64,000 nt of DNA from contig JXTB01000028.1 in assembly GCA_002914805.1 (NCBI GenBank), forward strand, positions 297,069 through 361,068, read 5' to 3'. Positions 36,431 through 48,405 of the stretch are shown piece by piece. The translations under genes were made by a program, and so were the position numbers. The notes below the pieces were generated by a model. It saw nothing but the letters and a program-made list of their open reading frames with translations. It was not told where the DNA came from and did no database searches. The DNA comes from Parasponia andersonii (Eukaryota > Streptophyta > Magnoliopsida > Rosales > Cannabaceae). Position 1 is the stretch's first letter; every line of letters begins with the position of its first letter.

Positions 36431-37289
36431 ACTCTTCTGCAACAGAAGCTTTTAACAGTGATGGCCTAAGACTATATTTAGCAATAGCTTTCTCTTTATT
36501 ATTATTATTATTTTTTTATGTGTGCGTATATGGTCTGCGCACTTTAGTTGATGAGAAAATGAAAACTAAAAAGAAAAAGGATAAAGTGTTTTAATGTGGG
36601 ACCTACCTGGAAAAGTGGGGACCACTAAGCAGGTGGGACCCTTACGTGTTCCTTCTTTGAGGTACACTTTCTTTCACGATGGGACTCTCTTTCTCTCTAA
36701 TTCCATTTCTTCCATTTTTGCATTTTTGGTTTGGTTGTAGTATTCCATGTTCTTGACCAAACGCTCTCTCCAGACGCGTGCTTGTCACGTTCAGACTTCA
36801 TTGTCACAAAAATTAGTTGTGTAATCGTAAGGGTAAATCTTATTTTGAGAATCATTCTTTTTTTTTTTTTTTCCAAATATAAGCTCTACTTAAAAATGTC
36901 AGATTTTAATTAAATTCACATATTAAATAGTAAAATAGTAGAGTGTGAAAAAGAGTGATTCTATCTTTTTTATCTTATGTAAATTTTTAATACTTAAAAA
37001 TAGTCCAAAATCTCAACTGAAAAACAGAACATTTTAGTCCTTAATTTTCAAAGTATCTCATATTTTATGTTTTTGTCTCATATAGGTCATGAACCTTCAA
37101 AAATGACATTCTAGCTCCTACTCTTAAGTCTTGATTATGCTTTCCTTTTTTCTTTTTTTTTTTTCTTTTCTCTCAATATTTTTTATATGGTATTTGTTTT
37201 CACAGCTTTATTATATACCAGGGATCAAAACTAAGACAGAAAAATATATATATTCGTGTAGTGACATTTGTATGTTTAGTGACCGAATT
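36431..37289. other. Intergenic, AT-rich
   Basis: No gene or repeat is recognised. It may hold distal promoter sequence of the kinase. Confidence 0.5.
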
Positions 37290-40200
37290 AAAATAGGATC
37301 TGAGTTTTGCTTAAGGGACTATAAGTATGATTAACCCTAAGAACTAAAGAATTAAGAAGCTTGAATCCAAAGGGGAAAAAAAATGGAAGACATTTCTCCT
37401 AAAAAATCTAAAAATGACTACAATACTCTCTTTTTTCTCAATCAATCTAGATAGTATGTTGACAATTTTCGTTTGAGAGTTGAAAAAAAAAAAAGGTAGT
37501 TTCTTAGCCTAAGGACTGATAACTTTTTTGCTCTTTTCGGTAACTTATTTCACAAAGTTTACATTTTTAATTTATTTTCAAATAAAATGAAAGTTAGAGT
37601 TCTTCCAAAAAAAATAAAGAATGCATATCCATCATTTAGTTCACTTTTTTAAATGTAAAACAAACAATAAAATTATTGCTAAATACGCTCTTAATGTTGG
37701 TCCAAAATTTGAGGGATATGTGTGTGAGTTTTGGGGAATCAGGAGTTCAAACTTTAATAGAATGTGTGTGTATTATTTTCTTTTAAATTTATAATAAGTA
37801 GTAGTTATTAGTTAAAATTCACTTAAAAAAAAATATTTTAATCATCATTGAATAAAATATAAAATTCCCTGAAAACAAAAAATACCAAAGAAAACAACAA
37901 TAGTAAATTGTTAAATTAGGATGAAATATATTTACATTATTATTATTTTTTTGAAAGTTACACTATTATTCTTTTTAGCTGTAGATGTACTATATATGTA
38001 TTCCATTTAAAATTATAAAACAATAATAACGATTATGATGAATAAATTAAGGAAGAGAAATTAGTGATCGTGGATATGATAATGATGGTTTAGGTGGAAC
38101 AATGATCCATGATGTTAACACAAAATGAAATAAAAAAGTGTTCACCAAAATTTTTTCAAAATGGACCCACTCTTCGCGGTATCAATGAGTACTCATTTTT
38201 CATTATGTTGGTTGACCACCACCACCATTATAGCTAACTCTTTATTGGGACTAACTCTTTATTGGGAGGTTCAGAAAGCTAGATAATCGGAATATCCTCG
38301 TTCATCACCTTCACCATTTGACAAATCATTGTTTTTTTTTCAGAAAAAAGTATTATGCAAATACACGTATTTTTAGAGATTTTTACAGGGCATCAATAGA
38401 AAAAAAAAATAACATTAATAATATACGTTTTTCATGTATCTCACAATAATTGTTGGATCACTTTTAGATAATAATCCAACTACTAAAAAAATTACCAACT
38501 TATAGATTAAAAAAAAATACTTACTGAATTGGTGACCTGTATATAGATATAATAGTCTAAACATTTATGATTAATTATCGTATCAACAATTAGGCACATT
38601 GTTGTATTGGATAATAGACATTTTAATATGATATTATATCATATAGTTAGATGATGCTTGTTGTATTGGATAAATATTTTTATTTACTTTCATGTGAAAT
38701 AAAAGAAAAAAAAGAGAAACTTTTGGAAACATTTAAACCATGTGTGTACTTATTTGATTTGAATTTAAACCTCATGTGAAAGATTGGTGGATAAAAGAAG
38801 TTGATAAGGTAACAATTTGCACAATTCCCTTTTTTTTTTTAAGTAACAACTTGCATTCTTTCAAGAAATAAAGAAAATAACAACTGTTAGTCATCACTAC
38901 TATTTGAATAATCGTTTTAGTTTTACCTTGGGTATTTTGTCAACATCCACACTGAGATTTTTCGCTATTTTTTTTTTTCCGGAAGTGGTGGGTCTATTGC
39001 GAACTTTTTTTCTCTCTCTCTTCCCACCCTTTTCAATTACTAATTTGTAAATGATAGCAATATCACCATATAAAATGAGATAGATGGGTACAAATAATAC
39101 TAAATAATTAGAATATTATTTCTTCTTCACACACTCTTTAAACGTAATCAATAAAACAAATCCTCTAGAATTATATTAAATAATCAAAACTATTTTAGTT
39201 AAATTAAGTTTATATAGTGGTGAATGAATATATTATAAATTAAAAAATTTAACTATCCTTTTCTCAAAAATTCTAAGATAATTCAATAACTATAAAACTC
39301 TCTATAATTTTTAAAAACTCTCAAGATGATTCAAGAACTCTATCTCGTCTTCTCTCTAATTCTTAAAAATCTTAAAAAAATAATTCAAGACGTCTAACTA
39401 TCTCTATATTTCAAGAACTCTAAAAATGATTGAAGAATAAGTCTCTCTCTAATTCTCTAAGAACCCTGAAAATAATTATCTTGATATCTTAATTATTAGG
39501 ATGAACAAAGCAAAAGGTTGAAAAAGAGGAATACAAAAGAATAAGGGATTTTCAAAAAGGGTGAAAGTGAAAAGAAATTTTAGTGTGAATTTTTTATTGA
39601 TGACTAATTCTAAAATGAGAAAATTTTAAAAGTAGTTTGTTAAGAAAATGTTTTAATTTTAAATTTCAAAGAGGGATCTATTTAGAAAACTTGTAGTCAG
39701 AGAAAAAGGAAGAGTTGCAATAGAGCAAAAAAAACAAAAAACAAAAAAAAAATCATTAAACGCTTTTGTGGCATGAAATTAACGGATATAATCCGTGTTG
39801 ATCTTATCAATAGACAAAGTAAATCACTCATAAAAGAATTCTAAGGCTTTTAACCATTTATCATATATTATTTTTTGGGTTGTTATCAAACAAAAAAAAA
39901 AAAAGAGAGAGAGAAAATTAGGCTATCTAAGACTATTTTAGAAAAGAATTATAAAGGCTACCTAAGACTATTTTAGAAAAGAATTGTGAACTTATGCTCG
40001 AAACAATTTTTATTGCAAGATTTAGAGACTTTGTGATGTTTAATGAAATAAGTTTACGAAAATTAGTATACGAAGTAAGTCAAACAACTCATTGCCCTTA
40101 ATATATAGTGTGATGCGCTATCATGCGAAACTATTATAGTTGTCAAATACTCTAATTTGGACAAAAACAAAAACGATGTCATTATATCTCAAGAAAATTA

Positions 40201-40990
40201 GTGTATTTTAGTTGAACAAAATTTTTAAAATGTTTCAAAATATAAAATAGGTAAGAAATAAATTCAATTTTTAAACATATTATAATCTTGTGTACCAAAT
40301 TGCGATCAATTAGTAGTTTGTGGCCTAATTTAATTAGATTTTAAAATATTAAACTTTTATTTGATATAACCGAAAATTCAAAAAATATATATTTTTAATA
40401 ATAACCCATTATTTTTTCTTTTTACAACTACACCGCACTCAAAAAGTCCCACCCAACCAGAAATTGAATAAAGTTACTGATCATAAGGCACCGTACCATA
40501 ATTTTGTAATAAGTATTTGGAGGAAAGTAATATTAACATAAATAAATATCCTTCTAGAAATTACTGTATTTGCACTCTTTTTTCTAATGTTCAACGCCAT
40601 GATACATGTTGAACCATTTTCTAACGAAGGGAGTGTGATCGCGTGGCATTAGTCATGAAAGAGCGCGTGGAAAAGAAGGAGGTATTTTCTTTGGTTTTGT
40701 TTTTTTTTTTTGAAAGGCAATAGTGCAAAAGATAAACAAACAACCAAATATAGCGCGGAATAGGTCCAAATTTTAGAGATAAATTCGAAGATTATAAGTT
40801 TTAATTATTATTATTTTTAAATTTGTAACAAACAGTAATTATTAATTAAACTAAAAAAACAACCAAATAGAGCACTAGTAAATATAAAAGTACACACTTA
40901 CCCTCGAGAGGTTTGTGAGAGGAATGTTGGGAGGAAAGGTTAAATTGGGGAATGTCTGAAAGGGATGAGTGCGCGTGCAGAGTGAACGAG
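37290..40990 (+). repeat. Non-coding segmental duplication, copy B
   Basis: This is the direct-orientation counterpart of 12960-15380, about 25 kb away. It lacks the 587-bp retroposon of copy A but carries two stretches absent there: about 38905-39785 and about 39890-40460. The shared blocks are diverged but clearly collinear, with identical 20-mers such as ATGTTAACACAAAATGAAAT and CATGTGAAAGATTGGTGGAT. Neither copy shows a conserved reading frame. Confidence 0.88.
39921..39990. repeat. Two-copy tandem repeat, 35-bp unit
   Basis: GGCTATCTAAGACTATTTTA at 39921 recurs at 39956 with one change (ACCTAAG). It lies inside the second copy-B-specific insertion. Confidence 0.85.
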
Positions 40991-41519
40991 TGAGAAGCAT
41001 TGGGCAGTCAATAATTGACAGAAAAATAGCGTTTTAGAAGGGTTTAGGGGTTAGAAAGAAAGGACGAAATAAGAGACTGAAAAAATCAGGTCATATGGGC
41101 CATTTTTTGTACTCGCCACCGATTAATCTTTTCCTGTCCATTTGTCTCCCAACATTTTTTTTTTTAAACGTGGAATTATGTCATTATCATTTTCAATCAA
41201 TATATATATTTTCAAAAATAATAGAATCAATATACATTTGATTAAGAGAACTTTAATCCATGTATGGTTTTTTTTTTTTTTTTTTTTTTGAAAGTATATA
41301 CTGGAATTTAACTGCTCGAATCATCACCAATACAATCGGACATAAAATAAAGACAATAATTTAATGAAATAACATCATAGTAGTAGACATTTGCGTTAGA
41401 GACCTTGAATCACCATCAACCAATCACATTCCACACATCGTTTATTGAAAATATTGTTCTGCACCGCAAGCTGGAGACCCTCACATGCTGATAATAACAA
41501 TTTCCATTTCAAGACTTAG
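40991..41519. other. Intergenic, AT-rich, with a poly-T tract
   Basis: No gene is seen. A T20-plus tract lies near 41267-41289. Confidence 0.5.
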
Positions 41520-42060
41520 AGACTTTGTGATGTCTCTCTCTAAATCTCTTCCAAGAAATTGGCAAGAATCTCAGCAGTAATACGGGGCATCACGTTTTCC
41601 ACCTCCATTATTACTGACCCGATTACTATCAAACCAAATACCTCATAGTAAAACACAGCATTGTGCAAAAACATCTACTGAAACCAAACCATGCAGGCCA
41701 AATTGTAAATCGGCCATATTGGTACACATCTTCTTCTTGATCACTTCCCAAAAGACCGTCACTTTCCAACAGTCCTTGGCATTCCAACAAGTCAAAAGAG
41801 CATATACTTCCATACCACATCCCCCACAAACTGAATTACTACTAATATTACGGGTCGCCAAATTCTCCATATTCGGCAAGGCATTGTTGGCACCCCTCCA
41901 AATAAAAATCTTAATCTTTGGAGGCAAATTGATATTCCACATAAAGTTCCACTACTTGGAGCTACCAGAACTAGTGGAGCTTGAAGACGTGATCTTCTCA
42001 TTTCTTCTAATATGGTAGCCACTCTCCAATTCTCTCGTAGTGCCATAATAACCAATCCTC
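41520..42060 (-). pseudogene. LINE (L1-type) fragment, RT zinc-binding region
   Basis: On the minus strand at 41643-41942 the frame reads WNINLPPKIKIFIWRGANNA followed by ALPNMENLATRNI and C-G-G-C-G. This is the zf-RVT domain found at the C-terminus of plant LINE reverse transcriptases. A stop stands just upstream (K-stop-WNF), and neighbouring coding-like sequence lies in other frames. No polymerase or endonuclease domain remains, so this is a short decayed piece. Confidence 0.8.
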
Positions 42061-45000
42061 ATTAGACACACTAGTAAGAGGAACAGAAAGAATCAGGTCC
42101 GATCCACGTCACAAAAGTACCTCACTCAAAATTTAGATAAAAGCGAAGAAGATAACTCGTACAAAGCAGGTTTATGTTTGATAGAAGTCAAAATTTTTTC
42201 AACTACGACCGAAAAATTTTGGATTGAGGTCAAAAATTTTCAACACAGTCAAAACAATCAAGATTAATAGTCAAACAAATTTTAATGCAGTCCAATCCTA
42301 ATGGAACGAAGGTGAAGCCACGATGGAGAACAGAGTCAGTGATAGTGGAAGAATGACGCGAGCAGTGTGGTTTGTTAGTAAATAATATATTTTAGAATTT
42401 ATTAGGAAATGAAATATCTAATTAATTAATTTTAGAAGTGTAATATAACAATAAGTATTAATTTTTTAAAAAATTATGGATAGGTTCATTTTATTCATCA
42501 GGCCTTAGTGGATCCCTAGGTTAAATACCCTTTTTATGAGTGGCCTTGCATACTCAAGGTCGTAGTCAACTTGACTGCATGACACAATTATTTGAAATCC
42601 AAATATATAACTTTATCATTTCAAAATAAAAATAATAGATGCGAGGAGTAAAAAAAGAAGAAGGAAACGAAAATATGGAATGATCTTTTACGTTTAAAAG
42701 TAAAATTATCATCAAATAAGCTCACGATATTTTGTTGGTCTACACAGAATTGTAGAATGGTTTTAAATGCCAAACTCATCTCATACAATTCTTGAGAAAA
42801 CTCAAAGTACTTTAAAAACAAGAGTGATAAAACGTTTTGTATTATTATTGGTGATAATATAATTAATATTAAACTAATGATTTATTTATGTGCTAGTTTT
42901 GGCTCGAATCATCTCATCACACTAAGGTGATTATTCTCACCTGAAAAGCAAAGCAACACAGTGGCATTCCATCCTTCATTGTATTTACACAAAATTAAAA
43001 GTGAAAACAGAATTTTTTCGATGTAAAAGGGAAAAGAAAAAGAAATAAAATAGAGAAACACATATTTCAAAAGTGTAAATTTGAGGCCTAATGGCCCCAT
43101 TAAAAAGCCGAGAGACGCTTCTTGGAAAGTCATTCACTTTCCAAAATATGTATATTTTTAACACCTTTTATAACATTTTACTTGATCGTTTACTAGTTCG
43201 CTTGGGGCGTGCAAATTTTATCTGGGTGCTGATGCCTTATTTTTGGGTGAGGTATTGTAACCGAGGTGTATATGTATATACATTCATATATTCAATATAC
43301 ATATCTATATATAACAAACGGATATGGATGCAATATAGCTCTTATTTGTGAAATGCACAGCAAGTAGCAACTATATAGCAAAGAGTAGTCATTTTCTATC
43401 ATGTTTTGTGAACAAGCATAATTGAGCACCCACCTCGACATGTCACATTCGTGGAAGAGCTACGATCAGTTACCCCCTCTCGCCCCATTAACATGAAAAT
43501 GACTAATCACACACGCCAAGATGTAAGTTTACCGTACTACAAATAATAGACAAAGGCTATGTATGCATAGGATATTCTATCTATGTATATGTTAAATATG
43601 TTGAGGGAATTTCCCACACCACTTAGAAAAGGACACGTAGAAGAATCTTAGTGAATTGAGAATCGCATCTCAGCTCTTGATGTGGTTTCTCTCGAGGCTG
43701 GTTTTTTGTTCTTTTTCTTCCTCTTTGTATTGCATTCTCAATTTATTTTTTTTTTAAAAAAGTCAACAAGGGTTCTCACTTACTAGTTGTGATTTTGAGG
43801 CAAATCTGACTATCTCTTATGTCCTAATATTCCAAATTTTATCATGCACCATTTGTCGTATATAATTTTTTAGTGAGCGCTAGCAATGCTTTTTTACTCT
43901 TTTTTTATACTTTCTTATATCAATGTATGGTAATATTTCACATTCTATTTGTATAATAGGTAATTATTAAAGTTATATCAAGGAGTGAAACATGGAAATA
44001 TAAGAAAATAATGATTATAACAGATAATTATTAGAATTATGTGAAGTACTAAAACAGAAGTGTAATAAAATAACGAGAAAGATAATAATACTAGCGTTCT
44101 TCTAATTTTAATCTCATTCATGATCTTAAATATTGTATCCCATACTAGAATTTTCTCAGCTATTTTAACTCAAGCTTGGTTGAATAATATATTACAGTCT
44201 CAAAAAAAAAAACATATTACAGACTCACGAAAGGGTACGGAGTCTTTTTTTTTTTTTTTTGAGAAAATAAATGAGAGAGAGTTGAATACAGAGATATGGA
44301 TTATGGACCATAAGCATGTATGAGGTTTCAACGCTTTTGTACTGGCCCACCCCATACTAATTGGGCCCACATCGATGGGCGGTCCGGATTTCTACTGGTT
44401 ATCATCAAAAGATTCGCATCATAGAAGAATATATACTCAATGATTGCCAAGTCATTTTCAAGTGTAATGATGATTCTAGTAAGACTAAATAATTAAATTT
44501 ACTTAGTCAAAGTTACTATTTTAGTATTCCCACGTAAATTCTCAACTTTAGCACATTTCGATCTGCAAGGTTCGGCTTCATGCGTTAAATTCCGAGATGT
44601 GTTTACATAATAAAGAACTTACGTAATAGATATAAATTAGAACGTATTTATATAATTAGATTAAAATTTATTTTTTTCAAAAAATATGATCAGACATGCG
44701 TGAAGAAAAGAGCATCTTAGAACACAAGAGAAAATTTACTTTAAAAGAAAAAACTAAGAGAATGACGTGGCACGTCTATGAAAGGTTGACGTGGAACGTT
44801 TTAATTGGCTTAATTTGCTTTTTAAGCAGTAAATGGTTAGGGGTCAAATGGACAATATGTCATGTGAGACTCTAATCCCATGAAAAAGCTCAAGACATAG
44901 TGATTAAAATGATTAGCTCAATATTAAAATGCTCATATTGCCAAGATTTCATACCATTATAAACCGTTTTCCCAAAAAAAGAAGTGGGGATTTGTTTTGT

Positions 45001-45271
45001 TCTAGTCTTTAGTGGGCCAAGACCCAATAGTTGTCGCCTTCGCTTTTTGAAAAGTTAGGCAAAATTGAAGGTTTGAAAGCGTGGGTTTTTGGGTCTTGGA
45101 ATTAGGGAAAGTGAACGAAAGGGGGAATTCAAAGGTGAGTTTTTGGTCCACTTTGAAAGCCTTTACTCGAATCTCACTGTTCTAAAGTCTTTATTTATTT
45201 ATTTATTTTTTAATTTTTTAAGCACTATTCTAAGTTTATTACTTCTGAATGGAGTAGAGAGGCACCTTTTG

Positions 45272-45302
<31 letters not shown>

Positions 45303-45981
45303 TGAGAGAGAGAGATCTCCTATTAGGTTTTTATCAACAACTTGCGACTCACTATTATTCTTAGTCCTCTAGACATTTGTGAGAGACACTAGAGAAATTA
45401 TAAGGTTAATAATTATATATTTATTATGTGCATGATTGCAGGAAATTATAAATGTTCGTTAGGGCGCACTTTATTTTCATTATTTGTTGGATGAGGACCA
45501 CTATTCTAAACTTCAAAAGGTCACCGAAGCATTACAAATTTACAATATATTGTTCTCCACATTCTGCCCTGACCTAGAGTTTGGGCTATTGTGTTTAAAA
45601 CTAAGTAATGCAATTGCTTTAAACTTTTAAGTGGGAAGATTTAATTTTCAATGATGTAGTAGTTGACTTCTCATTTTCTATTTGGTGCTGTATAAAGTAT
45701 GTGTAATCAAACTAAATTAAATTCACCAATGGAAAGCATACTGGCACATCAACTTGAGAGATGATTGTTTGTTACCTCAAAAAAAAAAAATGAAGCTAAA
45801 ATTGTTTGCGATGCCATAGTTTCATTCATATTATCTCGTCTCTTTAGAAGTTTCGTATGCTTTCATCTTAAAAAGGCCTAAAAGTTAAAGAAAAAGCCAA
45901 TTAAGTAACGGCAGGCCCATGCCTTTTCTTAGATCTTACACTGCCAACGTACCACAACAATGCTGGACCATGGGCCAGGTG
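42061..45981. other. Gene-free, AT-rich stretch
   Basis: No supportable gene is found in nearly 4 kb. It contains a (GA)n tract at 45279-45316, a poly-T run near 44246-44260, and scattered short frames without homology. Part of it may be eroded transposon DNA that cannot be classified by eye. Confidence 0.5.
45279..45316. repeat. (GA)n microsatellite
   Basis: About eleven uninterrupted GA units, then GTGAGAGAGAGAGA. Confidence 0.85.
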
Positions 45982-46345
45982 CCCATTTCAGGGGAAAAGT
46001 ACAAAAATTTGTTAAGAAAATTTTTGGATATACCCATTTTTGACTTGTATTTCATGAATACTAATTTTTAATACCCGCAAATGTATATTACAAGAACTTT
46101 ATACATAAAATTTATAACATGATATATATTTTATGAATAAAAATTATACCTAAAAATCCCATAGGACTATAGGTATAAATCTAAATTATAAATGTGGAAG
46201 TATTGGTGAAATTTTACATTAAAAATATATACCACACAAATTTTTACAAATGAAATGTGTACCAAAAATTGGTATTTTTGAAAGAAAATAAGGAAATTTT
46301 GTGAAATATAAGACATAAAAGTGGGTGTAAATTTCTCCCATTTCA
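45982..46345. mobile_element. Mutator-like MITE with 9-bp target duplication
   Basis: A direct repeat CCCATTTCA flanks the element (45982-45990 and 46337-46345). The ends read GGGGAAAAGTACA and, in reverse complement, (GGG)AGAAATTTACACCC, an imperfect terminal inverted repeat of the GGGAAA...TTACA kind. A 9-bp duplication and G-rich termini are typical of Mutator-like elements. The interior (about 346 bp) is AT-rich, partly self-complementary and non-coding. Confidence 0.65.
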
Positions 46346-46447
46346 CGGTAGAATAACAAGTCGCTCCAGACAAAGCCAGTAAAACCCAATCCAATTCAGG
46401 TGGCCAACGGCCCACTACTCATTGCTCCAATTCTTCAATTACTCAAA

Positions 46448-46472
46448 CTCTCTCTCTCTCTCTCTCTCTCTC
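46448..46472. repeat. (CT)n microsatellite
   Basis: About twelve CT units, 0.55 kb upstream of the glycosyltransferase gene. Confidence 0.85.
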
Positions 46473-46825
46473 AATATTTATTTTCACTTATTATTAGGGG
46501 GACTCCAACAGTCCATCTCGTTCATTTATAAAGAGAACATATAATTTATAGCTATGATATAACTGGACAGAGTCACACTCGATCACTATATATAAAAATA
46601 TATGTATATTTATTTATTTATTTCTGGCTAAAAGATGAGTAATTTTATTTGGCCAAACAATTATAGCGTTCAAATTCTCACTTTCTCCTCACGAGAATTC
46701 AGCACTCCATTTCTCAATAGCAAACAAGAACAAAAGCTGCCATGAAGCTCTCTTTCACGGGAAAAAACATGCACTATACGACACATTGCACATGTTATTT
46801 AATTAATTATTATTTGGAGTTACGA

Positions 46826-46852
46826 ATATATATATATATATATATATATATA
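46826..46852. repeat. (AT)n microsatellite
   Basis: TA dinucleotide run about 160 bp before the glycosyltransferase start codon. Confidence 0.85.
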
Positions 46853-46960
46853 ACAAATCTTCATTTAAGCGGGAAAAGCATGAACATAAATTAGCCAGAT
46901 TTACCCCCAAACTAATCAAATCCCATATTTAAATAAAAATTACTAGCTTCTATGTCACCC

Positions 46961-46969
46961 TATAAATTT
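46961..46969 (+). promoter_or_regulatory. TATA box of the GT31-like gene
   Basis: TATAAATTT lies 48 bp before the ATG. This predicts a very short leader of about 20 bases. Confidence 0.6.
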
Positions 46970-47008
46970 CATGTAACTACAACAACAAAAATTTAAGATA
47001 CAAAAACA

Positions 47009-47884
47009 ATGAAAAGAAAGTACATAACTACTTCATTTATTTTCTCCACACTTGCTCTCTCCATCCTCTTCATCTTTATCTTCTTTCATCTTCAAGAAAT
47101 TATAAGATCTCCTAGACCAAATTCGTCCAAGCCATCCACCCAAACCAACCACCGCTTTAGCCTACTGATCGGGATCCTAACCCGGCCCGATAACTACGAC
47201 CGCCGCCACCTCCTCCGTCTCGTTTACGGCATCCAATCCTCTCCCTTGGCTAAAATTGACGTGAAGTTCGTCCTCTGCAACCTCACAAAGCCCGAGCAAC
47301 GCGTTTTTGTTGCCCTAGAAATCCTCCGGTTCAATGACGTCATCATCCTCAATTGCAAGGAGAACATGAACGAGGGCAAGACCTATACTTATCTCTCTTC
47401 CCTACCAAACATCCTCCCGAAGAGATATGACTACGTCATGAAGGCGGACGACGATGTCTTCATCCGGCTTGAGCCGCTGGCCACGTCGATCGAGCCGTTG
47501 CCTAGGGTAGACATGTATTATGGCTTTGTAATTCCATGCAGCAGCAAAAATGCTTACGTGGAGTACATGTCAGGCATGGGATTCTTGCTTTCTTGGGACC
47601 TTGTGGAGTGGATTTCGGCCTCGGATATCCCTAAAATGGATCTGTTTGGACCCGAGGATAGGTTAGTTGGGAAATGGTTTAATGCGGGCAATAAGGCTAA
47701 GAATAGGGTTTCAAATAAACCGGCGATGTATGACTACCCGGGAACTAATGGGAAATGCTCTCATGAACTTATATCGGAAACTACTGCTGTTCATAGACTT
47801 AAGAAATGGGATCAATGGTTTCATGTGCTTGAGTTTTTCAATGTTACCAAAGAATTGAAGCAATCTAGTTTGTATCATTTATGA
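47009..47884 (+). CDS. GT31 galactosyltransferase-family protein, intronless
   Basis: A single open frame of 291 aa. A short basic N-terminus is followed by a hydrophobic anchor at about 8-29 and a Ser/Pro/Thr-rich stem, the plan of a type II Golgi glycosyltransferase. The catalytic part has the LLIGILTRPDNYDRRHLLR opening of GT31 domains, the metal-binding DxD region in MKADDDVFIR (Asp147-149), and GPEDRLVGKW (Glu216-Asp217) in the position of the family's acidic ED motif. It is shorter than typical plant beta-1,3-galactosyltransferases and lacks the galectin domain of hydroxyproline O-galactosyltransferases. Donor and acceptor cannot be told from sequence. No frame lesions are seen, so it is probably active. 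The surroundings are transposon-rich. Confidence 0.87.
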   Translation: MKRKYITTSFIFSTLALSILFIFIFFHLQEIIRSPRPNSSKPSTQTNHRFSLLIGILTRPDNYDRRHLLRLVYGIQSSPLAKIDVKFVLCNLTKPEQRVFVALEILRFNDVIILNCKENMNEGKTYTYLSSLPNILPKRYDYVMKADDDVFIRLEPLATSIEPLPRVDMYYGFVIPCSSKNAYVEYMSGMGFLLSWDLVEWISASDIPKMDLFGPEDRLVGKWFNAGNKAKNRVSNKPAMYDYPGTNGKCSHELISETTAVHRLKKWDQWFHVLEFFNVTKELKQSSLYHL

Positions 47885-48405
47885 ATTCGAAATTTTTAAA
47901 CAAATTGGAAATGATCTTGAGTCGTTGTTGCTGAAATGCATTTTTTTTTTTGACTAATTGAAGAAATGCTTTTATACTAGCTAAAAGAGAAAATGTCATA
48001 AAATGTATTTTTTTTAATAATATTTTTATGAAACCCTTATACTTAAAAAATATATGAGAAAACTCATTGAATTTGAATTTTTTTATTACAAAATACTTTG
48101 TAATTTGACTATTTTTTTAAATTCAACCTTCATTTTTTATTACAAAAAAACTTTGTAATATGACTATTTTTTTTAAATTCGACCGTCTCCTATATACTAA
48201 ACTAGAAAAGTTGATAAGATATAATTATCCTTTAGTGGATGGTAAATTTAGGTTTGTATTATATTTTTTGCTTTGTATTTGGTTACTTAGATAATTTTTT
48301 GAAAACCATTTTATCATTTATGAAGTCGTTTGAAAAATTAAAATATTGTTGGGAACCTAATATAGACAATTCTTAAATGTATTTTAAATCTACATCTACC
48401 ATATT
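47885..48405. other. 3' flank of the GT31-like gene
   Basis: AT-rich, with an imperfect 54-bp tandem repeat at about 48081-48185 (TTTTATTACAAAATACTTTG and TTTTATTACAAAAAAACTTT). No gene is seen. Confidence 0.6.

Noticed and set aside
45089-45364. 91-codon plus-strand frame running into a (GA)n repeat
   Set aside because: It is partly a translated microsatellite (RERERE) with no homology and no gene context.
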